Assembly (NCBI RefSeq): GCF_024347475.1
Contig: NZ_AP025487.1
Location: 2,170,001 to 2,234,000 of the forward strand
Direction of reading: 5' to 3'
DNA length: 64,000 bases
Origin: Vibrio fortis
GTDB taxonomy: Bacteria; Pseudomonadota; Gammaproteobacteria; Enterobacterales; Vibrionaceae
Positions 38,227 through 47,187 of the stretch are shown piece after piece. Under the pieces are notes generated by a model. The model searched no databases and was not told the DNA's origin. It was given only the letters and a program-made list of their open reading frames with translations. How positions within the stretch are numbered: the first letter of the stretch is position 1; the number at the start of each line of letters is the position of its first letter. A program made the translations under genes and the position numbers.

Positions 38227-38739
38227 CTATACAGAAAGGTGTGGCATGAAGTTACATGGGCGGTGGCTAGCATCAAGTTGTTGCTTGATGATTTTTGTCC
38301 AACCTGTACGGCAAGCACCCGTCGAACCTGGCATTGCAAAAATAACAGTGTGGTTTGCAAAACCAGCAATCGCACGTGATTGAATCGTAGATGTGCCGAT
38401 CTCTTCGTAAGAAACCTGACGGAATAGCTCACCAAAACCTTCCACTTCTTTGTCGAAAAGTGGCTTCAGTGCTTCTGGAGTGCTATCACGAGAAGTAAAC
38501 CCTGTACCACCAGTGATCATAATTGCTTGTACTGTTTCGTCTGCAATCCACTTTGAAACGATTGCACGGATCTTGTACATATCATCAATAACAATCTGCT
38601 TATCAACCACGTTGTGACCTGCTTCTTGAGCATGCTCAGCTAGGTAACGACCCGATGTATCATTTTCTTCTGTACGAGTATCTGAAACGGTTAGTACTGC
38701 GATGTTTGCAGGTTGGAATTTACTCTCTGCGTGACCCAT
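38227..38739 (-). CDS. moaB: Molybdenum cofactor biosynthesis protein MoaB
   Basis: The 170-residue MogA/MoaB-family protein carries the ITGGTGFTSRDSTPEAL motif (molybdopterin binding) and the GSTGACRTGW segment. Family members adenylylate molybdopterin, though E. coli MoaB itself is considered inactive in this. It sits between moaA (88 bp upstream) and moaC. Confidence 0.94.
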   Translation of the reverse strand: MGHAESKFQPANIAVLTVSDTRTEENDTSGRYLAEHAQEAGHNVVDKQIVIDDMYKIRAIVSKWIADETVQAIMITGGTGFTSRDSTPEALKPLFDKEVEGFGELFRQVSYEEIGTSTIQSRAIAGFANHTVIFAMPGSTGACRTGWTKIIKQQLDASHRPCNFMPHLSV

Positions 38740-38827
38740 TTGTTCACCTATTCTGTCTATTTCAATGATTATACTGATTCACCCAGCTTGCCTAAGCTAG
38801 GTGATTAAATATTGTTGATGTGGGAGC

Positions 38828-39817
38828 TTAGCCGCCAATAGAGGCAAGGTGCGGAGTCATACCGCTGTTGCCATCATGGAGGAAGTGACTCACTGACTTG
38901 GTTTGTAGCTCAGCCTGAATACGTGCGATAAGCGCATCTTCTTGTTCGTCTTGCTGGAGAAAATCGCGTAGCTCAACACCGTGATCTCCAAAGAGACACA
39001 AGTGAAGCTTACCTGTCGCAGATACACGCAGACGATTACAGCTTTCACAGAAGTCTTTCTCATAAGGCATGATCAAACCAATTTCACCCTTGTAGTCTGG
39101 GTGAACAAAGACCTGCGCAGGGCCGTCATTAACCGCTTTGACTTTCAGCAGCCAGCCGTTTGCAATCAAATGATTTCTGATAGCAACGCCAGATACATGG
39201 TGTTTATCGAACAAGTCATCCATTTCACCGGTTTGCATCAACTCGATAAACCGCAATTGGATAGGCTTATCTTTGATCCAGTTAAGAAATGAAGGCAGCT
39301 CTTGGCTATTGAGATCTTTCATCAACACAACATTAACTTTGATCTGCTCATAACCGACTTCGAACGCTTTATCGATACCACGCATCACCTCGGTGAACTT
39401 ATTCTCACCTGTGATTTGATGGAACATGCGCGAGTCTAAGCTATCAACACTGACGTTAATATTCGTTAGACCTGCTTCACGCCACTGTGCAACCTGCTTT
39501 TCCATGCGATAACCGTTAGTGGTAGTCGCAACTTTTTGAATACCCGGAGTGCTGGCTACTGTATCGATAATTTCAGTGAAATCTTTGCGTAGGCTTGGCT
39601 CGCCACCAGTAATACGAATCTTGGAGGTACCACAATCAGCAAACGCTCTTACAATGCGTTTGATCTCGGGAACACTGAGAAAAGACGAGTTTTTCTGCCC
39701 CGAAGGCTTATAGCCATCAGGTAAGCAATACGTACATTTAAAGTTACATACGTCTGTAACTGACAAGCGCAAGTAATAAAACTTGCGATGGAATCTATCT
39801 TCGAATTGTTGCGCCAC
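38828..39817 (-). CDS. moaA: GTP 3',8-cyclase MoaA (radical SAM)
   Basis: This 329-residue radical SAM enzyme starts molybdenum cofactor synthesis from GTP. The SAM cluster motif CNFKCTYC is near residue 24. The C-terminal second cluster cysteines are in [21 protein letters not shown], and the protein ends with the Gly-Gly tail ASIGG. I chose GTG at 39817, preceded by AAAGGTG, because it gives the E. coli length of 329. An in-frame ATG five codons earlier is less likely. The gene follows a candidate Moco riboswitch. Confidence 0.96.
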   Translation of the reverse strand: MAQQFEDRFHRKFYYLRLSVTDVCNFKCTYCLPDGYKPSGQKNSSFLSVPEIKRIVRAFADCGTSKIRITGGEPSLRKDFTEIIDTVASTPGIQKVATTTNGYRMEKQVAQWREAGLTNINVSVDSLDSRMFHQITGENKFTEVMRGIDKAFEVGYEQIKVNVVLMKDLNSQELPSFLNWIKDKPIQLRFIELMQTGEMDDLFDKHHVSGVAIRNHLIANGWLLKVKAVNDGPAQVFVHPDYKGEIGLIMPYEKDFCESCNRLRVSATGKLHLCLFGDHGVELRDFLQQDEQEDALIARIQAELQTKSVSHFLHDGNSGMTPHLASIGG

Positions 39818-39833
39818 GGAACACCTTTCCAAA

Positions 39834-39955
39834 CACGGGAGGCATAATCATTTCCAATTAAGCCCTTGTGACAACATGTCACTGGCTCTTAACGCTTATC
39901 AATACAGCAAAATACCACTGTGCGACTTAGCATGTAAGAGCTCGGAGTTATGGCA
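39834..39955 (-). ncRNA. Moco RNA motif (molybdenum cofactor riboswitch) of moaA
   Basis: On the minus strand, upstream of moaA, CATAA (39948-39952) pairs with TTATG (39843-39847) to close the element. GCTCTTA (39935-39941) pairs with TAAGAGC (39885-39891), and GTGAC/GTCAC forms a hairpin at 39868-39882. The flanking sequences ACTCCGAG and GCCTCCCGTG resemble conserved parts of the Moco motif as I remember it. Position, operon and folding agree; a covariance-model search would settle it. Confidence 0.72.
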
Positions 39956-40154
39956 ACTACGGTACACTGGGGCACACGTAGTAGCTGCGTATAAAATACT
40001 TAATAATTGTGTGTGAATCTAGTTCTGTTGCCAAAAAAACGAACCTTAACGGCAAAAAAACCGCACCAGACCCTCAAAATAACTCTTGTTGAGTATCTGC
40101 CTATAAGCATTTACCCTAAATTATAGTTGGTAATAATCTAATAAGAACTAAAAA

Positions 40155-41042
40155 ATGAATTTGTACTCTTCAAAAAAAGTCGTCGCAATTGGCGGCGGTC
40201 ACGGCTTAGGTCGCATGTTAGCGGCACTTAAACAGTTCGGTAGTAACGCAACAGGCATTGTGGCTACCACGGATAATGGTGGATCAACAGGTCGAATTCG
40301 AGACTGCCAAGGTGGTATCGCATGGGGTGACACTCGCAACTGTATCAACCAGTTAATTACTGAGCCCTCCATTAGTTCAATGATGTTTGAATATCGCTTC
40401 CGAGGTCAGGGCGAACTTGATGGTCACAACCTTGGGAACCTAATGCTAACTGCCTTGGACAACCTTTCAGTAAGACCATTGGAAGCAATCAATCTGATCC
40501 GCAGCATGCTCAAAGTTGACGTCAACATTGTACCAATGACAGAGCACCCTTCAGATTTAACCGCTCTTTCTTTAGAAGGCCGTTGGGTAACAGGTGAAAC
40601 CAACGTTGATGATATGAATGAGCGTTTGCGCCGCCTTGACCTATCACCAGAAGTACCAGCCACTAAAGAAGCGGTGTTAGCAATTGCAGAAGCTGATTGC
40701 ATTGTCTTGGGGCCAGGCAGTTTCTTAACCAGTATTATGCCGCCACTACTTTTACCGGAAATTGGTAAAGCGATAGCTGACAATACCAAGGCGAAGGTGA
40801 TTTTGGTTGAAAACCTTTCTCCTGAGCACGGCCCTGCTGGCATGATGTCGCTCAAAGAGAAGATCGAATGGTGTGAACGTGCATGTAAAGCACGCAAAGT
40901 GGACGTGATCATTGGTGATACCGCTCATCCTGAACTCGATGGACTATGGCACTGCGTTACAACTGACCTTGCCTCACCTAACCGAGATTGGCGTCATGAT
41001 AGGGTCAAGCTCCAACAAGCTATCGAAGCTCAGCTAGCATAA
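40155..41042 (+). CDS. yvcK: YvcK/YbhK family UDP-sugar-binding protein (CofD-like)
   Basis: The 295-residue cytoplasmic protein belongs to the 2-phospho-L-lactate transferase CofD superfamily, YvcK branch. It begins with VVAIGGGHGLGRMLAALK and carries ATTDNGGSTGRIR, HNLGNLMLTAL and VLGPGSFLTSIMP. YvcK of Bacillus binds UDP-N-acetylglucosamine and is needed for growth on gluconeogenic carbon sources. The E. coli homologue YbhK is likewise encoded divergently from moaA. The product is single-domain with no membrane segments. Confidence 0.92.
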   Translation: MNLYSSKKVVAIGGGHGLGRMLAALKQFGSNATGIVATTDNGGSTGRIRDCQGGIAWGDTRNCINQLITEPSISSMMFEYRFRGQGELDGHNLGNLMLTALDNLSVRPLEAINLIRSMLKVDVNIVPMTEHPSDLTALSLEGRWVTGETNVDDMNERLRRLDLSPEVPATKEAVLAIAEADCIVLGPGSFLTSIMPPLLLPEIGKAIADNTKAKVILVENLSPEHGPAGMMSLKEKIEWCERACKARKVDVIIGDTAHPELDGLWHCVTTDLASPNRDWRHDRVKLQQAIEAQLA

Positions 41043-41066
41043 ACAAGGTATCTTACGACCTGACAC

Positions 41067-41094
41067 AAAAAAGGAGCATTGCGCTCCTTTTTCT
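41067..41094. terminator. Bidirectional terminator between yvcK and luxU
   Basis: AAAAGGAGC / GCTCCTTTT with a short ATTGC loop is flanked by A and T runs, and it touches the luxU stop codon. Confidence 0.88.
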
Positions 41095-41429
41095 TAACTC
41101 ATCAACTGTTGGTATTCTGTGTATGTCGAGACCAACAATGCTTTCATATCTTGATAGTCTTCATCGGTGATCGATTTAGCTTGTTTTACCTTAGCGTCCA
41201 AACCAATTGCAAAGTCACACAGAGCATCGGCACCAAAACTTGCAGCACTGCTCTTTAGCGCATGACTGATATCGGCTAAATATTTGGCAGAGTCTACCGC
41301 ATTACTCTGCTCCAAATGCTCGTGATAGCCCTTGAGCTCTCCCAAAAATATCTCTAATAAAACCGGCACATTCTCTTGGCCGATTTCATTGGCAAGTTCA
41401 TCAACTTTTTCTTGGTTTAGTATGTTCAT
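41094..41429 (-). CDS. luxU: Phosphorelay protein LuxU (HPt)
   Basis: The 111-residue histidine phosphotransfer protein passes phosphate from quorum-sensing kinases of the LuxPQ/LuxN/CqsS type to LuxO. The phosphorylated histidine is H56 in DISHALKSSAASFGAD (H58 in V. harveyi LuxU). The whole protein is one four-helix HPt domain. It follows luxO by 19 bp and forms the conserved luxOU operon. Confidence 0.95.
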   Translation of the reverse strand: MNILNQEKVDELANEIGQENVPVLLEIFLGELKGYHEHLEQSNAVDSAKYLADISHALKSSAASFGADALCDFAIGLDAKVKQAKSITDEDYQDMKALLVSTYTEYQQLMS

Positions 41430-41448
41430 CGTTATTCTTATGCACTAA

Positions 41449-42849
41449 TTATTCTGAGGATGATTGTTTTGCATTCCATGCCTGTAACTTGCGATAAATT
41501 GTCGATGGACTCACATCCAAAAAGCCTGCAGCTCTCGGAATATTACCATCACATGCCTTAATTGCTTGTTCTATCGCTGTTTTTTCAGTGAGCCATAGTG
41601 GAAAAATATCTTTAACCGTTATGTCTTCACTCTGTTTTTCTTTCAATCTTAGGCTGTTTTCCAACGGTTGATTGAGCGGTGGTGGCAACATACCGAGCGT
41701 GATCTCTTTACCGTTGTTGAGTACCACAACATTTCGCAAAACATTCTGCAACTGTCGAACATTACCCGGCCACTCATACTGATTAAATCGATCAATAACT
41801 TCTTGAGAAAAACGAACAAACGCTTTTCCTTCTTCCACTGACATATAACCAAGTAAGGAGTAAGCAATCTCAATCACATCTTCACCACGTTCTCGTAAAG
41901 GCGGAAGATGCAATGGGATAACATATAAACGGTAGTACAAATCTTCACGGAAGCGCCCTTCTTGCACTTCTTTCCATGGGTCTCTGTTGGTCGCGCACAC
42001 AAAGCGCACATCCACACTCTTCATCTTTGAAGAACCCACTTTTTGGAATGTACCCGTTTGAATGAAACGAAGCAGCTTGGTTTGAAGCTCCAAGTCCATT
42101 TCACAAAGCTCATCGAGGAACAGAGTGCCGCCATCCGCTAGCTCTGCAGCACCTTGTCGGTCGGTCGCAGCGCCCGTAAACGCACCTTTAACGTGACCAA
42201 ATAGCTCACTCTCAATGAGATCTTTAGGAATCGCAGCACAGTTAATCGCAATAAACGGTTTATCGCCTCGCTTACTCGCAGCGTGAACGGCTTCAGCACA
42301 CACCTCTTTACCGGTACCACTTTCGCCAGTAATAAAGATACTGGCTTTACTTGAAGCGGCTGAATCAATAGTGCGATATACCTGCTGCATGGTTTGGCTA
42401 CTGCCGATGAAACCTTGGTAATTCTGACTGCCCGGATGCTCAGCGCTGTTCTTCAGCTTAGTTGCTTTACGAATCGCATTATTAACCGTGATACGCAGAC
42501 GGTCAGCTTCACAAGGCTTAATCAAAAAGTCTTGAGAGCCGTGACGCATTGCTTCAACTGCAGTATCAATTGAGCCGTGAGCCGTCATGAAAATGACAGG
42601 GACTTCAGGAAAGTTCTGCTTTACCGCAAAAAGGACATCCATCCCCGTCATATCAGGAAGACGAAGATCAAGTAGAATGAGGTCTGGGATTCGGTGATTT
42701 AGGCTCTCGATTGCCTCTTTACCCGTCCCTACGATATTGATATCTATCTCTAACGGGGTCAGGTAAGATCGATATAACGCCGCGACTGACGCCGTATCTT
42801 CCACCATTAACAAATATTTAGATTTGTTATCAAATGTTTGTGATTGCAT
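41449..42849 (-). CDS. luxO: Quorum-sensing sigma-54 response regulator LuxO
   Basis: The 466-residue protein activates the Qrr small RNA genes at low cell density. A receiver domain (phosphorylated Asp in [12 protein letters not shown]61 here and D47 counted from the internal ATG at codon 15) is followed by the AAA+ sigma-54 activator domain (Walker [15 protein letters not shown] loop, Walker [10 protein letters not shown]). A C-terminal Fis-type helix-turn-helix follows ([20 protein letters not shown]). The start may be codon 1 or codon 15. It diverges from Qrr1, an arrangement conserved in Vibrio. Confidence 0.97.
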   Translation of the reverse strand: MQSQTFDNKSKYLLMVEDTASVAALYRSYLTPLEIDINIVGTGKEAIESLNHRIPDLILLDLRLPDMTGMDVLFAVKQNFPEVPVIFMTAHGSIDTAVEAMRHGSQDFLIKPCEADRLRITVNNAIRKATKLKNSAEHPGSQNYQGFIGSSQTMQQVYRTIDSAASSKASIFITGESGTGKEVCAEAVHAASKRGDKPFIAINCAAIPKDLIESELFGHVKGAFTGAATDRQGAAELADGGTLFLDELCEMDLELQTKLLRFIQTGTFQKVGSSKMKSVDVRFVCATNRDPWKEVQEGRFREDLYYRLYVIPLHLPPLRERGEDVIEIAYSLLGYMSVEEGKAFVRFSQEVIDRFNQYEWPGNVRQLQNVLRNVVVLNNGKEITLGMLPPPLNQPLENSLRLKEKQSEDITVKDIFPLWLTEKTAIEQAIKACDGNIPRAAGFLDVSPSTIYRKLQAWNAKQSSSE

Positions 42850-42897
42850 ATCCTAGCCGATATTATTTTGCATTTATTGTAATAATCGCATTCCGCT

Positions 42898-42910
42898 TTG
42901 CATTATGCAA
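42898..42910. promoter_or_regulatory. LuxO binding site upstream of qrr1
   Basis: TTGCATTATGCAA is a perfect palindrome matching the LuxO box consensus TTGCA-3N-TGCAA. A weaker copy (TTGCATTTATTGTAA) lies at 42868-42882. The site is about 100 bp before the Qrr1 start, as expected for an activator site. Confidence 0.85.
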
Positions 42911-42973
42911 ATTACTACGCAAGTTTTATCGCATCATTTTCTATGATAACCAAGAATCATACAGTTAAACATC

Positions 42974-42987
42974 TGGCATGAAGGATG
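42974..42987 (+). promoter_or_regulatory. Sigma-54 promoter of qrr1
   Basis: GG at 42974-42975 and GC at 42986-42987 are 10 bases apart within TGGCATGAAGGATGCA, which fits the -24/-12 sigma-54 promoter. Transcription would begin about 12 bases later. Confidence 0.88.
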
Positions 42988-42998
42988 CAGTCAAATAA

Positions 42999-43091
42999 TT
43001 GACCTTCGGGTCACCTAGCCAACTGACGTTGTTAGTGGATGACATTTCCACAAATGTGAGCCAGTAGATGAGTTACTACTGGCTTTTTTTT
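42999..43091 (+). ncRNA. qrr1: Quorum regulatory small RNA Qrr1
   Basis: The RNA begins TGACCTTCGGGTCACC, forming the first Qrr stem-loop. It contains the conserved Qrr core (CTAGCCAACTGACGTTGTT), which pairs with luxR/hapR-type and other targets with Hfq. It ends in the terminator GCCAGTAG / CTACTGGC with eight T (43060-43091). Its position between luxO and uvrB, the sigma-54 promoter and the LuxO site fit Qrr1. Under the known scheme it is made at low cell density and represses the master regulator. Confidence 0.95.
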
Positions 43092-43118
43092 GTGCGTTTT
43101 GCCGCTGGCTACCGAGGG

Positions 43119-45149
43119 TTAGCTATTTGTGATGAATTGCTGCCTCATTTGTTCAATCTCATCACGCTTCTGTGCTGCAAGCTCAAACTCGAGGTTTTGG
43201 GCATGTTGATACATCTCAGCTTCTAGTTTGCTGATCGCTTTATCGAGCTCTTGTGGACTTAGCGTTGCGTAGTTGGCCGAATCCTCAGCCACTTTAGACA
43301 GAGGTACCTGCTTAGATTGGCGCTGTTTCTTCGACTTAGTGATGTCGCCAAGCTCCATGATATCTTTAACATTACGCTTTAATGCTTGCGGCGTAATACC
43401 CTGCTCTTCATTGTATTGCATCTGTTTAATGCGGCGACGCTCAGTCTCATCAATCGCCTTTTTCATCGATTTAGTGATCGAGTCACCGTACAGAATCGCC
43501 TTACCATGTAAGTTACGTGCCGCACGACCAATGGTCTGAATCAGAGAGCGTTCAGAACGCAAGAAGCCCTCTTTATCCGCATCAAGGATCGCCACCAGCG
43601 ACACCTCAGGCATATCCAAACCTTCTCGGAGCAAGTTGATTCCGACTAAAACATCAAACTCACCCAGTCTCAAATCTCGGATGATCTCAACACGCTCCAC
43701 CGTATCTATATCAGAGTGTAAGTAACGAACTTTCACACCATGTTCTGTCAGATATTCAGTAAGGTCTTCTGCCATACGCTTGGTCAGCGTTGTCACCAAC
43801 ACACGCTCGTCTTTCTGTGAGCGAATACGGATCTCAGACAGAAGATCATCGACTTGAGTTGCAACAGGACGCACTTCAATCTCAGGATCGAGCAAGCCAG
43901 TAGGACGAACCACTTGATCAGCAATATCGCCGTCAGACTTTTCGAGTTCATAGTTACCCGGTGTTGCCGAGACAAAAATAGTCTGTGGCGCAATCGCCTC
44001 AAACTCATCAAACTTCATTGGTCGGTTGTCCAGTGCAGACGGCAAACGGAAACCAAACTCCACCAGCGTTTCTTTACGTGAACGGTCGCCTTTATACATA
44101 GCGCCAATTTGCGGTACGGTTACGTGCGACTCATCGATAACCAAAAGACCGTCGGCAGGCAGGTAATCAAATAAGGTAGGCGGAGCTTCTCCTTCTGCAC
44201 GACCACTTAAATAACGGGAATAGTTCTCGATACCTGAACAGAAACCCAGCTCAGTCATCATTTCAATATCAAACTGTGTACGTTGTGAAATGCGTTGTTC
44301 TTCCAACAGTTTATTATTGTCTTTAAGGTACTGTGCTCGCTCGCGCAGCTCTTCTTTAATGTTCTCGATCGCATCTAATATGGTTTCGCGAGGTGTCACA
44401 TAGTGCGTTTTCGGATAAACCGTAAACCTTGGCAAGTCGCGCTGCTTTACGACACCGGTCAGCGGGTCAAAAATACTAATACAGTCGACTTCATCGTCGA
44501 ACATCTCGATTCTAACGGCATCTTGATCAGATTCAGCAGGGAAGATATCGATGACTTCGCCGCGCACGCGAAACTGGCCGCGTTCAAAAGCAACATCATT
44601 TCTTGAATACTGAAGCTCAGCGAGACGTCGCAGAATGTCTCTTTGGTCAATCACATCACCACGACACACATGAAGCATCATCTTGAGGTAAGACTTAGGA
44701 TCACCCAGACCATAAATCGCCGATACTGACGCTACGATGATGGCATCTTTGCGTTCAAGCAGGGCTTTGGTGGCAGAAAGACGCATCTGCTCGATATGTG
44801 CGTTAACCGAAGCGTCTTTTTCAATGAAAGTATCCGTGGTCGGGACATACGCTTCCGGCTGATAGTAATCATAGTAAGAAACGAAATACTCAACTGCATT
44901 GTTTGGGAAAAAGGCTTTCATCTCACCATAAAGCTGAGCGGCCAGCGTTTTGTTTGGTGCAAGTAAGATAGCTGGGCGTTGAGCCTCGGAAATGACATTC
45001 GCTAAGGTAAAGGTTTTCCCCGATCCAGTAACCCCTAGCAGCGTCTGGTGCGCTAACCCAGAATCTAAACCATCTAACAGCTTTGCAATGGCGGTCGGTT
45101 GGTCACCTGAGGGTTTATAGTCAGAAACCAAGTCAAAGAGTTTACTCAT
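43119..45149 (-). CDS. uvrB: Excinuclease ABC subunit B
   Basis: The 676-residue DNA-repair helicase-like protein joins UvrA for damage recognition and UvrC for incision. Walker A is [10 protein letters not shown] near residue 42, the beta-hairpin region is [21 protein letters not shown], and the helicase motifs DESHVT and TIGRAARN are intact. A C-terminal UVR domain ends the protein ([27 protein letters not shown]). Length agrees with E. coli (673). A LexA-like site lies 17 bp before the start codon. Confidence 0.97.
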   Translation of the reverse strand: MSKLFDLVSDYKPSGDQPTAIAKLLDGLDSGLAHQTLLGVTGSGKTFTLANVISEAQRPAILLAPNKTLAAQLYGEMKAFFPNNAVEYFVSYYDYYQPEAYVPTTDTFIEKDASVNAHIEQMRLSATKALLERKDAIIVASVSAIYGLGDPKSYLKMMLHVCRGDVIDQRDILRRLAELQYSRNDVAFERGQFRVRGEVIDIFPAESDQDAVRIEMFDDEVDCISIFDPLTGVVKQRDLPRFTVYPKTHYVTPRETILDAIENIKEELRERAQYLKDNNKLLEEQRISQRTQFDIEMMTELGFCSGIENYSRYLSGRAEGEAPPTLFDYLPADGLLVIDESHVTVPQIGAMYKGDRSRKETLVEFGFRLPSALDNRPMKFDEFEAIAPQTIFVSATPGNYELEKSDGDIADQVVRPTGLLDPEIEVRPVATQVDDLLSEIRIRSQKDERVLVTTLTKRMAEDLTEYLTEHGVKVRYLHSDIDTVERVEIIRDLRLGEFDVLVGINLLREGLDMPEVSLVAILDADKEGFLRSERSLIQTIGRAARNLHGKAILYGDSITKSMKKAIDETERRRIKQMQYNEEQGITPQALKRNVKDIMELGDITKSKKQRQSKQVPLSKVAEDSANYATLSPQELDKAISKLEAEMYQHAQNLEFELAAQKRDEIEQMRQQFITNS

Positions 45150-45166
45150 AGGTTGTCATTCCCATA

Positions 45167-45182
45167 CTGTTTATTTAATCAG
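45167..45182. promoter_or_regulatory. LexA (SOS) box of uvrB
   Basis: CTGTTTATTTAATCAG differs from the CTG(T)-N8-(A)CAG consensus at a single half-site base and resembles the E. coli uvrB SOS box. It is immediately upstream of uvrB. Confidence 0.7.
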
Positions 45183-45511
45183 GCTATTGTCTCCTTAGGT
45201 TGGCTATCGATGCAACCCTTATCGAAACAATCACCTCATATTATTGTCGTTAAGTTATAGCTTTTATTCAGATTAATTGATATTATCCGTCGCCCTACCC
45301 AAGCTTCTCCGCTTAATTTCAAATATTTTAATCCACGACTTTTCCCCAAAATATCTAAAATAACCACGTTTTATTCTGCTTATACAGTAACCACCAAAAG
45401 TTATACACTCGCTAAAAACCAGATTAAACTCTTACTTCATAAGCACTTACAATAAAAGCATCTCTTCTAACTAAACATCCAACTAGGGTTGTCAAAGTTT
45501 CGCCCACACAC
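45183..45511. other. AT-rich intergenic stretch upstream of uvrB
   Basis: No gene or strong structure is visible. It must contain the uvrB promoter. Confidence 0.5.
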
Positions 45512-45534
45512 TTATCCACAATTTTGGTGGATAA
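45512..45534. promoter_or_regulatory. Inverted pair of DnaA-box-like sequences
   Basis: TTATCCACA at 45512-45520 is a perfect DnaA box. An inverted near-copy, GTGGATAA, lies at 45527-45534, so the 8 bases TTATCCAC form a perfect palindrome around a 7-base centre. DnaA binding near uvrB has been described in E. coli, but the distance here is about 360 bp. Confidence 0.6.
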
Positions 45535-45609
45535 CTAAAGCAAAGCCAAATTCTACAAGGGCTACAGAAAAGTAAAGTAATTTATCTATTTTTTTGTCGG
45601 CATTTACTG

Positions 45610-45638
45610 TTGACAGAAATCGATGCTGTGATTAATAT
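45610..45638 (+). promoter_or_regulatory. Sigma-70 promoter of tRNA-Asn
   Basis: TTGACA (45610-45615), a 17-base spacer and TAATAT (45633-45638) match the consensus. A GC-rich discriminator (CGCGTCGC) follows, as in stringently controlled stable-RNA promoters. The tRNA begins 21 bases after the -10 box. Confidence 0.88.
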
Positions 45639-45658
45639 TCGCGTCGCTAACAAGCAAT

Positions 45659-45734
45659 TCCCCCTTAGTTCAGTTGGTAGAACGGCGGACTGTTAATCCG
45701 TATGTCGCAGGTTCGAGTCCCGCAGGGGGAGCCA
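45659..45734 (+). tRNA. tRNA-Asn (anticodon GTT)
   Basis: The 76-base gene has a 7-bp acceptor stem (TCCCCCT / AGGGGGA), a D-arm, the anticodon GTT at 45692-45694, the T-loop GGTTCGAGTCC and an encoded 3' CCA. Confidence 0.97.
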
Positions 45735-45743
45735 AATTTAAAG

Positions 45744-45771
45744 AAGCCGCATCACTCGATGCGGCTTTTTG
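45744..45771 (+). terminator. Intrinsic terminator after tRNA-Asn
   Basis: AGCCGCAT / ATGCGGCT with a short loop is followed by TTTTT. Confidence 0.92.
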
Positions 45772-46014
45772 CGTTTCTATTGACCTAAATTTCTCTTCCG
45801 ACCGTATGATCCAACGTTAAAATCTGCATTCTTAGTCTTACATTTTGCAACGATCCTTGGGATTGAGAGCGTCTATACTTGCTACAACCATGTGAATCAA
45901 ACGATTAGCCGTAGATTTTTTCATCAACTGCCTAAATCCCTAACGATCCTTGGTTGTTATTAGGTGAGCAAAGCAGGATAATATTGGGATCGGAATTTCA
46001 AGAATTAATCCATT
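45772..46014 (+). other. Leader and promoter region of the rsx operon
   Basis: No gene is visible. A 12-base direct repeat, AACGATCCTTGG, occurs at 45849-45860 and 45942-45953, 93 bases apart, and could be a regulator site. Confidence 0.45.
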
Positions 46015-46593
46015 ATGACCGAATACCTTTTGTTGTTGGTTGGCACTGTGCTGGTCAACAACTTTGTGCTAGTTAAATTTTTAGGGCTGTGTCCTTTCAT
46101 GGGCGTTTCCAAAAAACTGGAGACGGCGATCGGTATGGGCCTTGCTACGACGTTTGTGTTAACACTTGCGTCGGTTTGCTCGTACCTTGTAGAAAACTAC
46201 ATCCTTGCACCACTGGGCATTGAATATTTAAGAACCATGAGCTTCATCTTAGTGATCGCTGTAGTGGTTCAATTCACTGAAATGGTTGTCCACAAAACCA
46301 GCCCAACGCTATACAGACTTCTCGGTATCTTCCTACCGTTGATCACGACCAACTGTGCTGTATTAGGTGTGGCACTTCTCAACATCAATGAGAATCACAA
46401 CTTTATTCAATCGATCGTTTACGGTTTCGGAGCATCGATTGGTTTCTCTCTGGTACTGATCCTATTTGCCGCTATGCGTGAGCGTATTACCGTGGCCGAT
46501 GTGCCAATGCCATTCAAAGGCGCGTCTATTGCAATGATCACTGCAGGCCTAATGTCATTGGCATTCATGGGCTTTACAGGATTGGTGAAGTAA
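46015..46593 (+). CDS. rsxA: Electron transport complex subunit RsxA (RnfA)
   Basis: The 192-residue integral membrane protein has six hydrophobic segments and belongs to the Rnf/Nqr-type RnfA/RnfE pair. The start [21 protein letters not shown] and the motif [17 protein letters not shown] are family hallmarks. The complex couples ferredoxin or NADH oxidation to ion movement, and in E. coli keeps SoxR reduced. It is the first gene of rsxABCDGE. Confidence 0.97.
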   Translation: MTEYLLLLVGTVLVNNFVLVKFLGLCPFMGVSKKLETAIGMGLATTFVLTLASVCSYLVENYILAPLGIEYLRTMSFILVIAVVVQFTEMVVHKTSPTLYRLLGIFLPLITTNCAVLGVALLNINENHNFIQSIVYGFGASIGFSLVLILFAAMRERITVADVPMPFKGASIAMITAGLMSLAFMGFTGLVK

Positions 46594-46595
46594 CC

Positions 46596-47180
46596 ATGAG
46601 TACCATTCTAATTGCAATTATTGCCTTAGCTATATTGGCTGCTGTATTCGGCGCTATTCTTGGCTTCGCCTCTATTCGATTTAAAGTTGAGGCTGACCCG
46701 ATCGTTGATCAAATCGACACTATTCTGCCTCAAACCCAATGTGGTCAATGTGGTTACCCCGGCTGTAGACCGTATGCCGAAGCGATTGCTAACGGCGATA
46801 ACATCAACAAGTGTCCTCCAGGCGGCCAAGCTACAATCGAAAAGCTCGCCGACTTAATGGGCGTAGAAGTTGAAGATTCAGCACACGACTTAGACAACAA
46901 AGTTAAGACCGTTGCGTTTATTCATGAAGATATGTGTATCGGCTGTACTAAGTGTATTCAGGCGTGCCCAGTCGACGCAATTGTTGGCGGAACAAAAGCC
47001 CTTCACACGGTGATCAAAGATGAGTGTACTGGATGTGATCTTTGTGTGGCTCCTTGCCCTACAGACTGTATAGAAATGATTCCAGTCGCGACAACAACTG
47101 AAAATTGGAAATGGCAGATGAATATGATTCCGGTTACTGATATTACTAACCAAGCTGCAGACGCAGATAAACAGGCGTAG
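46596..47180 (+). CDS. rsxB: Electron transport complex subunit RsxB (RnfB)
   Basis: The 194-residue iron-sulfur protein has an N-terminal membrane helix (residues 2-25), a 4Fe-4S-type cluster motif ([18 protein letters not shown]) and two ferredoxin-like motifs ([12 protein letters not shown] and [12 protein letters not shown]). It delivers electrons to the membrane part of the complex. It begins 2 bp after rsxA. Confidence 0.96.
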   Translation: MSTILIAIIALAILAAVFGAILGFASIRFKVEADPIVDQIDTILPQTQCGQCGYPGCRPYAEAIANGDNINKCPPGGQATIEKLADLMGVEVEDSAHDLDNKVKTVAFIHEDMCIGCTKCIQACPVDAIVGGTKALHTVIKDECTGCDLCVAPCPTDCIEMIPVATTTENWKWQMNMIPVTDITNQAADADKQA

Positions 47181-47187
47181 GGTTAGT

